Part shown: piece after piece, positions 24,637 to 32,050 of the stretch
How positions within the stretch are numbered: the stretch's first letter is position 1
Layout of the letters: every line of letters begins with the position of its first letter
NCBI GenBank assembly: GCA_041781135.1
Contig: JBHAZV010000011.1
Span: 1 to 48,172 of the forward strand
From: JAUMXJ01 sp041781135
GTDB lineage: Bacteria; Bacillota; Clostridia; Peptostreptococcales; Acidaminobacteraceae
Length of the DNA: 48,172 nt
Direction of reading: 5' to 3'
The notes under the pieces: generated by a model
Database searches by the model: none
What the model was told of the DNA's origin: nothing
The model's input: the letters and a program-made list of their open reading frames with translations, nothing else
Program-made: the position numbers and the translations under genes

Positions 24637-25692
24637 CTATATTTTTCCAATTTCGTTGACAGCCCTTGAAAGCATATCGTCTAATGTTGTAACAACCTTC
24701 TGCGTGCTCTCGTAATTGCGGTTCAGCTCTATCATCTTTATCATTTCGGTTACAGCCTCTACATTCGAGCGCTCGATATGCCCCTGGATCAGTTCCCCGT
24801 CAAATTCACCGACCTCGCCGACTCTCTCTTCGCGAAGTTTGAAATAATTTGTTCCAACCTTGTAAATATCGGATTTATCGGTCACCTTTACCATTTTTAT
24901 CTTGTCTACGATCTCGCCGCCGACTATGACCTCGCCAAAGCTGTTTATTGCAAATTCGCCGCTTTCGAGCACTACCGGTCCGTTCATGCCTATAAGCCTG
25001 CTGCCGTCCAACGTCATAAGTTCTCCGCTGCCGTTCAGAGTCATTGCGCCGAATCTGGTGAGGTACTCGCCGCCATTCGGCGCAGTCACCGCGAAAAAGC
25101 CGTCACCCTTTATTGCGAAGTCTGTATGGCTATCTGTCCTGATAATGGTTCCCTGCTCGTAGTTTGTACGAACATCGTATGCATTTACCCCGGCGGAAAT
25201 CGTTCCGACATCGGTCAGCTTGTAAAAATCGACTACATTGCTTCCGTTAAACTGACCATCTGCCGTAAGGCTCAGTTCTCCATCCACCTTCAGTCTCTCT
25301 CCGCCAGCGAGCAGGTAATTGCCGCGCCTTTCGTCTATCTGACCGCTTGGAGTCCTGTAAACCGAGCGCACATAGCCTTCGTCGTCAACACGCACAATTC
25401 CGGCTTTTGAGCGGTGAATTCCATTGTCGGTATCAAAGCTGAAATAACCGCGCTTTGTGGAGATATGGTACTCTTCGCCGTCCTTTACTATTTCGGCGTT
25501 TCTTGCTCCAAGCTCTGCGGGCAGGCGGCTGCCGTTTATCCTGTTATGGAGACGCGCATTAAAAGATTCAAACTCGATCTCGTCGCGCTTGAATCCTGTC
25601 GTATGAACATTTGCAAGGTTATTTGATACAACCTCTAATTTTTTCTGATTTGCATTAAGATTGGTCGCCGCTATATACAAGCCCTTTACCAT
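24637..25692 (-). CDS. flgF: Flagellar rod protein FlgF/FlhO-like
   Basis: A 351-residue rod/hook family protein, longer than the usual 250-280. It opens MVKGLYIAATNLNANQ and has VSNNLANVHTTGFKRDEIEFE, then FAIKGDGFFAV and TRFGAMTLNGSGELMT mid-protein, and ends with IERSNVEAVTEMIKMIELNRNYESTQKVV. These are the paired N- and C-terminal helices of axial proteins. It probably forms part of the proximal rod, as FlhO does in Bacillus. The extra length is between residues 70 and 190, a Gly/Asp-rich region. The ATG at 25692 follows GGAGGCGGT. It is the first gene of the operon. Confidence 0.9.
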   Translation of the reverse strand: MVKGLYIAATNLNANQKKLEVVSNNLANVHTTGFKRDEIEFESFNARLHNRINGSRLPAELGARNAEIVKDGEEYHISTKRGYFSFDTDNGIHRSKAGIVRVDDEGYVRSVYRTPSGQIDERRGNYLLAGGERLKVDGELSLTADGQFNGSNVVDFYKLTDVGTISAGVNAYDVRTNYEQGTIIRTDSHTDFAIKGDGFFAVTAPNGGEYLTRFGAMTLNGSGELMTLDGSRLIGMNGPVVLESGEFAINSFGEVIVGGEIVDKIKMVKVTDKSDIYKVGTNYFKLREERVGEVGEFDGELIQGHIERSNVEAVTEMIKMIELNRNYESTQKVVTTLDDMLSRAVNEIGKI

Positions 25693-25715
25693 ACCGCCTC
25701 CGATAACTATTAGTT

Positions 25716-25742
25716 ATATCGGCACGAAACTGTTAAACTTTA
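25716..25742 (-). promoter_or_regulatory. Sigma-D (sigma-28) promoter of the flgF-flgG-flgJ operon
   Basis: On the minus strand TAAA (25739-25742) is followed after exactly 15 bases by GCCGATAT (25716-25723), against the consensus TAAA-N15-GCCGATAA. It lies 23 bases before the flgF ATG. Confidence 0.88.
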
Positions 25743-25767
25743 TATATAACGGCGTTTTATAGAGATT

Positions 25768-28335
25768 TTATATAAAAAGATTCATATTGGAATTATCGCT
25801 TGAACTGAGCATAGTTGCCACGCCGCCGATATTTACGCCGTCTATCAGTTCATCGTGCGTTATGCCCATAACATCCATAGACATCTGACACGCCGTCATT
25901 TCAACTCCCATCGACTGAGCCTCGGCGATTAGCTCTTCGAGCGAAGCGACTCCCTTTTTCTTCATAACCGAGCGTATCATCTTAGCCCCGATTCCGCCAA
26001 AGTTCATTTTTGAGAGCGATAACTTTTTGGAATTTTTTGGAAGCATCATTCCAAACATCCTGCTGATGAAGTCCTTTTTTGGCTGCATTTTCGGTTTTTT
26101 GCGGAGAATGCTTAATCCCCAGAATGTAAAGAACATATGCACCTTGTTGCCCATCGCAGCCGCTCCTGTGGCAATAATAAACGACGCGATCGCTTTGTCG
26201 AGATCTCCGTCAAATATTATCATGGTCTTTTCTCGTTGTCCGCCCTGTACAGCAGCCGGCACATCGGAATTTGAAGCCACGATGCCGCGCAATATTTTAG
26301 CAGAAAACAAACCTTTTTCGGAACTTTTTTCCAAAAGCGTATTTCCGGTATTCAAACACCAGCTCTCTATATCGCGCAAAAATCCCGGATCGGTTGCCGT
26401 TACTTCGAGAATTTCGCCATGCGCCATCTCCTGAAGTCTTTTTGAAACCTGCACTATCGGTCCAGGACAACTGAGCCCGCATACATTCAGCGCAATGCTT
26501 CTTACTGAATCCGATCTCGGTTCGGATGCCGCGTTGCATGCCGACGCGGATGCTGATACGTATACGGACGCAGACACACCGCCGGCGTTGGTTTCAGGCA
26601 CAGCTCCAGCACCGATATCAGCCGGGTCATGCCCCTCGGTCCTTATAAATTTATCGACCGCGCTCCACGTTCTGCCGGCGCGCCTGAGTTCCTCGCCCGA
26701 ATCACACATGGTGCGAAGCCCGCCTGCCATATTGGAAACAGTGATTCCATTTTGCTTAAGTATCCTTTCCGCAATATAGCCGCGCACTCCAACGGCGCAG
26801 AATACAAGATAATGCTTCGATTTATCAAATTCTCCTATGCGATTTCTTATCTCTGACAGCGGAATATTGACAGCGCCCTCCACAGCAAAGCTCTCGCACT
26901 CGACAGCCTCGCGCACGTCTACAAGGGTATACACGGATTTATCAGCCGCATACTCGCGATACAGCACCGGATCGGTCAATCCTGAAAGTATGTTCTCCGC
27001 GACAAACCCCGCAAAATTTACCGGATCCTTAGCTGTATTGTACGGAGGCGCATACGCCAATTCAAATTCAGCAAGATCCGACACGCTTCCTCCAAAATGC
27101 ACCGCAGCTGCAATGACATCTATCCTCTTGTCAACTCCGTCGTATCCCACTATCTGCGAGCCTAAAATTTTCCCATTTTTGTCAAAAATAAGCTTTATAG
27201 TCATTGAGCCTGCGCCCGGATAGTATCCAGCGCTGCTCATCGGATGCACAAGCGCGATATGGTAATCGCGTCTATAAGCAAATCCCGCTCTGCTTAGAGA
27301 TTTTTCATTTGCTCCTACCGCCGCAACAGTCATATCAAATACTTTCGCGACGCTTGTACCCATCGTTCCAACATACTTTTCTGCAGACTTGCCCAGCACA
27401 TTGGCAGAGACAGCTCTGCCCTGTTTATTTGCAGGACCTGCCAGCGGTATCATAGTAGCGCCGCCAAGAACAAAGTCATTTACTCCTACCACATCTCCAA
27501 CTGCGTATATCGAAGGGTCGGAAGTCTGCATGTACTCGCTTACGAGCACTCCGCCTCTGTCAGTAAGCTTTAGCCCTGCAGATTTGGCAAGTTCGTTATT
27601 GGGTCTAACGCCGATGGAAAGCAGCACCATATCTGTTTCGATTTCCTCTCCCGAATCCAAAACTACTGTTCTTCCATCATTCCTGACCTCGCTGAATCCC
27701 TTGCCAAGCATGAGCTTTACCCCTTTTTCGGCAAGATGGTTTTCTACAATCCTTGCCATATCCTCATCTATCGGCGGCATCACCTGATTTGCCATCTCTA
27801 CAAGCGTTACGGCAATCCCTTTTTCCACAAGGTTTTCCGCCATTTCGAGGCCGATAAATCCTCCGCCGACAACCACCGCCTTTTTAGGAGAGTTTTTTGC
27901 GATATATTCTGAAATTTTGTCCACATCCGCAACTGTCCATAGAGTAAATACTGTCGGGGCATCGACCCCCTTGATCGGCGGCACAAAAGGTTTTGAGCCG
28001 GTGGAGAGCAGCAGCTTATCATAACTCTCGGTATATGTGCTTCCGGTGCTTAAATCAAGTATTTCGCAGGTCTTTGCCTCGCGGTCTATAGATTTAACCT
28101 CGTGCTCGGTGCGTACCTCTACGCCATACTTTGCTTTTATGCCCTCTGCCGTCGCTACGAAGAGCGAATCCCTGTTCTGAATGACTCCCCCTACATAGTA
28201 TGGCAATCCGCAGTTAGCGAAGCTTACATACTTGCCTCTTTCAATAAGAATTATCTCCGCATGCTCGTCAAGCCTTCTTAGCCTTGCAATTGCTGTCGCG
28301 CCGCCCGCGACGCCGCCTACTACCAAAATTTTCAT
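25768..28335 (-). CDS. CoA-disulfide reductase / rhodanese / TusA / DsrE-like four-domain fusion
   Basis: An 855-residue fusion of four sulfur-handling parts. Residues 1-450 are a CoA-disulfide-reductase-type flavoprotein (VVGGVAGGATAIARLRR FAD site, Cys42 in FANCGLPYY, NAD site AVVVGGGFIGLE). Residues about 455-555 are a rhodanese with Cys513 in CAVGVRG. Residues 613-683 are TusA-like with Cys623 in LSCPGPI. Residues 702-855 are DsrE/F-like with a Cys816 in MTACQMSMDVMG. An Ala/Ser-rich linker (582-612) precedes TusA. Such fusions are thought to pass persulfide sulfur between domains, from CoA persulfide, sulfane sulfur or polysulfide. The ATG at 28335 follows AAGGAG, 21 bases after the ArsR gene, so the two form one operon. 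Confidence 0.92.
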   Translation of the reverse strand: MKILVVGGVAGGATAIARLRRLDEHAEIILIERGKYVSFANCGLPYYVGGVIQNRDSLFVATAEGIKAKYGVEVRTEHEVKSIDREAKTCEILDLSTGSTYTESYDKLLLSTGSKPFVPPIKGVDAPTVFTLWTVADVDKISEYIAKNSPKKAVVVGGGFIGLEMAENLVEKGIAVTLVEMANQVMPPIDEDMARIVENHLAEKGVKLMLGKGFSEVRNDGRTVVLDSGEEIETDMVLLSIGVRPNNELAKSAGLKLTDRGGVLVSEYMQTSDPSIYAVGDVVGVNDFVLGGATMIPLAGPANKQGRAVSANVLGKSAEKYVGTMGTSVAKVFDMTVAAVGANEKSLSRAGFAYRRDYHIALVHPMSSAGYYPGAGSMTIKLIFDKNGKILGSQIVGYDGVDKRIDVIAAAVHFGGSVSDLAEFELAYAPPYNTAKDPVNFAGFVAENILSGLTDPVLYREYAADKSVYTLVDVREAVECESFAVEGAVNIPLSEIRNRIGEFDKSKHYLVFCAVGVRGYIAERILKQNGITVSNMAGGLRTMCDSGEELRRAGRTWSAVDKFIRTEGHDPADIGAGAVPETNAGGVSASVYVSASASACNAASEPRSDSVRSIALNVCGLSCPGPIVQVSKRLQEMAHGEILEVTATDPGFLRDIESWCLNTGNTLLEKSSEKGLFSAKILRGIVASNSDVPAAVQGGQREKTMIIFDGDLDKAIASFIIATGAAAMGNKVHMFFTFWGLSILRKKPKMQPKKDFISRMFGMMLPKNSKKLSLSKMNFGGIGAKMIRSVMKKKGVASLEELIAEAQSMGVEMTACQMSMDVMGITHDELIDGVNIGGVATMLSSSDNSNMNLFI

Positions 28336-28356
28336 AACCGCTCCTTATAATCTGCC

Positions 28357-28653
28357 TCAATCCGAAAATACCGCTAACAGGATTTTTTTGATATCTTCCC
28401 TCTCGCAAGTGTAAAACACCTGATTCTCCACCTTTTCGCACCTCACGATACCAAGCGAGCGCAGCTTTGCAAGATGCTGCGATACACCCGATTGTGTGAC
28501 ATCCATACAGTTTGTGATTTCTGTTACATTGAGCCTGCCGTTTTCGATAAGGCGCTTTAATATACATAGTCTGACCGGACTCGACAGCGCCTTTATCAGC
28601 TCTGCTTTTTCCCTTAGCAGAATTTTGCTTATTTCTTCCTGATTTCTGTGCAT
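28357..28653 (-). CDS. ArsR/SmtB-family transcriptional repressor
   Basis: A 98-residue winged-helix repressor. The HTH is VTEITNCMDVTQSGVSQHLAKLRSLGIV (residues about 43-70), preceded by ALSSPVRLCILKRLIENG and followed by the wing CEKVENQVFYTCER. The metal-type ELCVCDL motif of arsenic and cadmium sensors is absent; instead there are cysteines at about residues 30, 49, 73 and 83. Given the adjoining sulfur-transfer fusion, a thiol or persulfide switch like SqrR/BigR is plausible, but the cysteine positions do not obviously match theirs. It has its own promoter with an overlapping palindrome, so it likely represses itself and the fusion gene. The ATG at 28653 follows AGAGAGGG. Confidence 0.9.
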   Translation of the reverse strand: MHRNQEEISKILLREKAELIKALSSPVRLCILKRLIENGRLNVTEITNCMDVTQSGVSQHLAKLRSLGIVRCEKVENQVFYTCEREDIKKILLAVFSD

Positions 28654-28692
28654 TTTCCCTCTCTAACACAGCGCTTGTTTGTTAGTTTATTA

Positions 28693-28724
28693 ATATATTA
28701 GCATATACTAATATATCGAGTCAA
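28693..28724 (-). promoter_or_regulatory. Promoter and overlapping operator of the ArsR operon
   Basis: On the minus strand TTGACT (28719-28724) and TAATAT (28695-28700) are 18 bases apart. A perfect 9-bp inverted repeat, ATATATTAG (28693-28701) and CTAATATAT (28708-28716), with a 6-base centre lies across the spacer and -10. The N6 spacing is usual for ArsR/SmtB operators, so bound repressor would block the polymerase. Confidence 0.82.
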
Positions 28725-28734
28725 CTATCGCCAA

Positions 28735-28769
28735 ACAAAAAAATCCGGCGCAGTCACAAGACTGCGCCG
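28735..28769 (-). terminator. Terminator of pckG
   Basis: A perfect 10-bp inverted repeat, CGGCGCAGTC (28746-28755) and GACTGCGCCG (28760-28769), with a 4-base loop. On the minus strand it is followed by GATTTTTTT. It lies 56 bases past the pckG stop. Confidence 0.93.
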
Positions 28770-28824
28770 AACATTAATTTGTGATTCCGTTTCTTAACGG
28801 GTATGCTTTATTTAATTAACGGCA

Positions 28825-30636
28825 TCAGAGCGATTTTGCAAGCCTCTGCTCCAGCGCGTCAAGCTCGTCATAAAGCTCCTTAGGCATTTTCGCGCCGTAG
28901 CCGTCGTAGTATGCGCGGATAGATCTAACTTCGTCGAGCCATTTTGAAGCATCTACCGAAAGAATCTGTTCGAGATTTTCGCTGCTTATATCAAGACCGG
29001 ATAAATCGAGAGCATCCTTTTTCGGCAAAATACCGATTGGAGTGATTACAGACCTTGCGGTATCGGTTTTGGCGGATTCCGGATCAGATGTCTGTTCTAA
29101 TATCCACTTTACAACTCGGCTGTTTTCACCATAACCCGGCCAAAGAAATTTGCCGTCTTCTCCCTTTCTGAACCAATTGACATAAAAGAATTTTGGCAGC
29201 TTGTCGGCAGAGCTTTTCTTGCCTGCTTCGAGCCAGTTTCTTAAATAATCGCCCACATGATAGCCTATAAACGGAAGCATCGCAAATGGGTCTCTGCGAA
29301 CCTGACCTATCTTGTCCGATATTGTAGCCGCGGTTATCTCGGAACCAAGTATTGAGCCTAAAAATATGCCATGCTGCCACGAAAAGCTCTGATGTACAAG
29401 AGGCACTGTGCTCGGACGCCTTCCGCCGACTAAAATCGCCGAAATAGGCACTCCCGCCGGATCTTCCCACTCAGGAGCTATTGAAGGACACTGCGAAGCC
29501 GGCGTAGTGAATCTTGCATTCGGATGAGCCGCAGGCTTGTCCGAGCCAGGAGTCCAATCATTGCCCTGCCAGTCGATAAGGTGTTCCGGCGCATCGTAGC
29601 CGATTCCCTCCCACCATACGTCGCCATCATCCGTAAGCGCGACATTGGTAAAAATTGTATTTTTCTCGATGGTTTTCATCGCGTTTGGATTTGACTGCAT
29701 AGAAGTACCGGGCGCAACTCCGAAAAACCCCGCTTCCGGATTTATTGCCCTGAGATACCCCTCGTCGTCAAAATGCATCCAGGCGATGTCGTCGCCCACA
29801 GTCTCTGCTTTCCAGCCGGGAATCGCAGGTATATGCATAGCCAAGTTCGTCTTACCGGTAGCGCTCGGAAAAGCCCCACAAATATATTTCTTCTCGCCCT
29901 CAGGATTTGTAACGCCAAGTATCAGCATATGCTCGGCAAGCCAACCCTCGCGTTTTGCCAAATTAGAGGCAATTCTGAGCGCAAAACACTTTTTGCCGAG
30001 CAGAGCATTTCCACCGTAACCAGAACCATACGACCAGATCAGATTTTCCTCTGGAAAATGGCTGATATACTTATTCTCTATCTCTGCGCACGGCCAAGGA
30101 ACATCCTTCTGCCCGGGCTCGAGCGGATAACCTACAGAATGAAGACACCTTACAAAATCACCGTCTCCAAGCGCATCCAAGACTCTATTGCCCATTCGGG
30201 TCATTATTTTCATATTGACCACGACATATGGGCTGTCAGTTATCTGCACGCCTATTTTGGACATAGAACCACCGATCGGTCCCATCGAAAACGGAAGAAC
30301 ATACATAGTCCTGCCGCGCATAGAACCGCGATATAGCTCTGTCATGGTCTTCTTGAGCTCTACGGGATCGATCCAGTTATTGGTCGGCCCTGCATCCTCC
30401 GCTTTGACTGAGGCGATAAACGTTCTGTTCTCGACTCTTGCGACATCGGACGGATGACTCCTGAAAAGATAGCAGCCCGGTCTTTTCTTTTGATTGAGCT
30501 TGATTGCCATGCCGCTCTTCGTCATCTGTTCAAGCAGAGCCTCGTATTCAGCTTCGCTTCCGTCGCACCATTTAACCGCATCCGGCGTTGTTAGAGAGGC
30601 GACCTCATCCACCCACGCCGCCAATTTTTTATTCAT
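28825..30636 (-). CDS. pckG: Phosphoenolpyruvate carboxykinase, GTP type
   Basis: A 603-residue enzyme that interconverts oxaloacetate and PEP using GTP/GDP. In a glutamate fermenter it may run toward PEP for gluconeogenesis or the reverse for energy. Marks of the GTP class include YVLPFSMGPIGG near residue 113, YGSGYGGNALLGKKCFALRIAS, AEHMLILGVTNPEG, the nucleotide loop FPSATGKTNLA at 256-266, and the metal segment VGDDIAWMHFD. In the loop, residue 260 is Thr, where GTP-type enzymes normally have a reactive Cys (ACGKTN). The start is the ATG at 30636 behind GGGAG; an upstream in-frame start at 30702 would overlap the gdhA terminator. It is a single gene with its own terminator. Confidence 0.95.
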   Translation of the reverse strand: MNKKLAAWVDEVASLTTPDAVKWCDGSEAEYEALLEQMTKSGMAIKLNQKKRPGCYLFRSHPSDVARVENRTFIASVKAEDAGPTNNWIDPVELKKTMTELYRGSMRGRTMYVLPFSMGPIGGSMSKIGVQITDSPYVVVNMKIMTRMGNRVLDALGDGDFVRCLHSVGYPLEPGQKDVPWPCAEIENKYISHFPEENLIWSYGSGYGGNALLGKKCFALRIASNLAKREGWLAEHMLILGVTNPEGEKKYICGAFPSATGKTNLAMHIPAIPGWKAETVGDDIAWMHFDDEGYLRAINPEAGFFGVAPGTSMQSNPNAMKTIEKNTIFTNVALTDDGDVWWEGIGYDAPEHLIDWQGNDWTPGSDKPAAHPNARFTTPASQCPSIAPEWEDPAGVPISAILVGGRRPSTVPLVHQSFSWQHGIFLGSILGSEITAATISDKIGQVRRDPFAMLPFIGYHVGDYLRNWLEAGKKSSADKLPKFFYVNWFRKGEDGKFLWPGYGENSRVVKWILEQTSDPESAKTDTARSVITPIGILPKKDALDLSGLDISSENLEQILSVDASKWLDEVRSIRAYYDGYGAKMPKELYDELDALEQRLAKSL

Positions 30637-30664
30637 GGACACACTCCCATGTGGTATTTTTTTG

Positions 30665-30700
30665 CAAAAAGAAAAGAGGCTGTGCATAAAATGCGCAGCC
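30665..30700 (-). terminator. Terminator of gdhA
   Basis: On the minus strand GGCTGCGCAT (30691-30700) pairs with ATGCACAGCC (30678-30687) with one mismatch around a 3-base loop, and is followed by TCTTTTCTTTTT. It lies 17 bases past the gdhA stop. Confidence 0.85.
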
Positions 30701-30717
30701 ACTTATTCTGATAAAGA

Positions 30718-31989
30718 TTATACCCAGCCCTTGAGCTTCATTGCGTCAGCAACTTTCTTTACGCTGAGCAGGTATGCAGCTTCTCTGATAGAGCAGTTAT
30801 ATTTCTGCTTGAGCGCCCAAATATCGTTGAACGCTTTAACCATTGCAGCATCTTCTTTTTCTTCGACTTCTTTTTCCGACCAGTAATAGCCGTAGATATT
30901 CTGTACCCATTCGAAGTATGAAACTGTTACGCCGCCTGCGTTTGTAAGGATATCTGGTGTGAGCGGAATCTTCCTTTCGTTGATAATCTTATCTGCAGCA
31001 GGAGTTACAGGACCGTTTGCAGCTTCTACGATGAGCTTAGCCTGGATAGCCTGAGCTTCTTTTTCTGTAATTGCATTTTCGAGAGCTGCCGGGCAGAGAA
31101 TATCGACAGAAAGCTTCCAGAATTCGTCGAGAGCGATCTGTTTTGCGCCTGGGAACGATGTGAGATCTCTATCGTTTTCATCATAATGTTTCTTGAGCTG
31201 AGCCCAATCGAAACCGTTTTCGTTGTAAATTGCATAAGTTTGATGTTTTGGATGCCACTCTGCAACAGCGACAACCTTTGCACCCAATTTTTCGAAGTTC
31301 TTTACAGTATAGCCGCCTACATTACCGAAGCCCTGAACAGCTACTGTTGCGCCCTTCATTTCCATGCCGAGAGCCTTGCATGCTTCTCTTGCAATAACAG
31401 CAACGCCGAAACCGGTAGCTTCGTTTCTGCCGAGGCTTCCGCCGATTTCAACAGGCTTGCCGGTGAAAGTACCGATTTCCTGTCTGCCGCCATTGAGCAG
31501 GTTGTATTCGTCCTGCATCCAAGCCATGATTTGACCGTTTGTGTTGACGTCCGGTGCAGGGATGTCGATCTTTTCGCCGATAACCTTGTATACACCTCTT
31601 ACATAGCCCCTTGAAAGCTCTTCAAGCTCTCTCTGCGAAAGTTCGCGCGGGTTTACACATACGCCGCCCTTGCCGCCGCCGTAAGGAATACCTACGATAC
31701 CGCATTTGAACGTCATCCAGATAGAAAGCGCTTTTACTTCGTCTGCGCAGACATCCTGATGGAAGCGAATTCCGCCCTTGCCCGGCCCGATAGCTGTGCT
31801 GTGAAGGCTTCTCCAGCCCTTGAACACTTTTGTGGTTCCGTTGTCCATTTTAACAGGGATAGAAACCTCGATTACTCTTTCAGGTTCCTTAAGTCTTTCA
31901 TAAACAGCAGGATCGAGTCCTAACACGTCGCAAGCGTTTTTTACCTTCGCCTGCGCACTTTCAAATGGGTTCAGATTTTCTTTTGACAA
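30718..31989 (-). CDS. gdhA: Glutamate dehydrogenase (Glu/Leu/Phe/Val dehydrogenase family)
   Basis: A 423-residue enzyme that oxidatively deaminates glutamate to 2-oxoglutarate. The catalytic region is HSTAIGPGKGGIRFHQDV then VKALSIWMTFKCGIVGIPYGGGKGG. The NAD(P)-binding domain has VAVQGFGNVGGYTV and the closing segments LIVEAANGPVTPAAD and LTNAGGVTVSYFEW. I chose a TTG start at 31989, since it has AGGAGG six bases upstream; the in-frame ATG at 32034 would put the -10 inside the coding region. The length from the TTG equals that of typical clostridial hexameric enzymes. A strong promoter and terminator make it a separate unit, as expected for a highly expressed fermentation enzyme. Confidence 0.95.
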   Translation of the reverse strand: MSKENLNPFESAQAKVKNACDVLGLDPAVYERLKEPERVIEVSIPVKMDNGTTKVFKGWRSLHSTAIGPGKGGIRFHQDVCADEVKALSIWMTFKCGIVGIPYGGGKGGVCVNPRELSQRELEELSRGYVRGVYKVIGEKIDIPAPDVNTNGQIMAWMQDEYNLLNGGRQEIGTFTGKPVEIGGSLGRNEATGFGVAVIAREACKALGMEMKGATVAVQGFGNVGGYTVKNFEKLGAKVVAVAEWHPKHQTYAIYNENGFDWAQLKKHYDENDRDLTSFPGAKQIALDEFWKLSVDILCPAALENAITEKEAQAIQAKLIVEAANGPVTPAADKIINERKIPLTPDILTNAGGVTVSYFEWVQNIYGYYWSEKEVEEKEDAAMVKAFNDIWALKQKYNCSIREAAYLLSVKKVADAMKLKGWV

Positions 31990-32022
31990 AGCAAACCTCC
32001 TAAAATTTATATTGCTGATTTG

Positions 32023-32050
32023 ATTATAGCACACGCTTTTTTTTATTCAA
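32023..32050 (-). promoter_or_regulatory. Sigma-A promoter of gdhA
   Basis: On the minus strand TTGAAT (32045-32050) and a perfect TATAAT (32023-32028) are 16 bases apart, 34 bases before the TTG start codon. The -35 overlaps the stop codon of the GGDEF-EAL gene. Confidence 0.78.

Noticed and set aside
28268..28669. Alternative 133-codon frame over the ArsR gene
   Set aside because: The 98-codon frame encodes a full winged-helix repressor with a good ribosome-binding site; the other frame does not.
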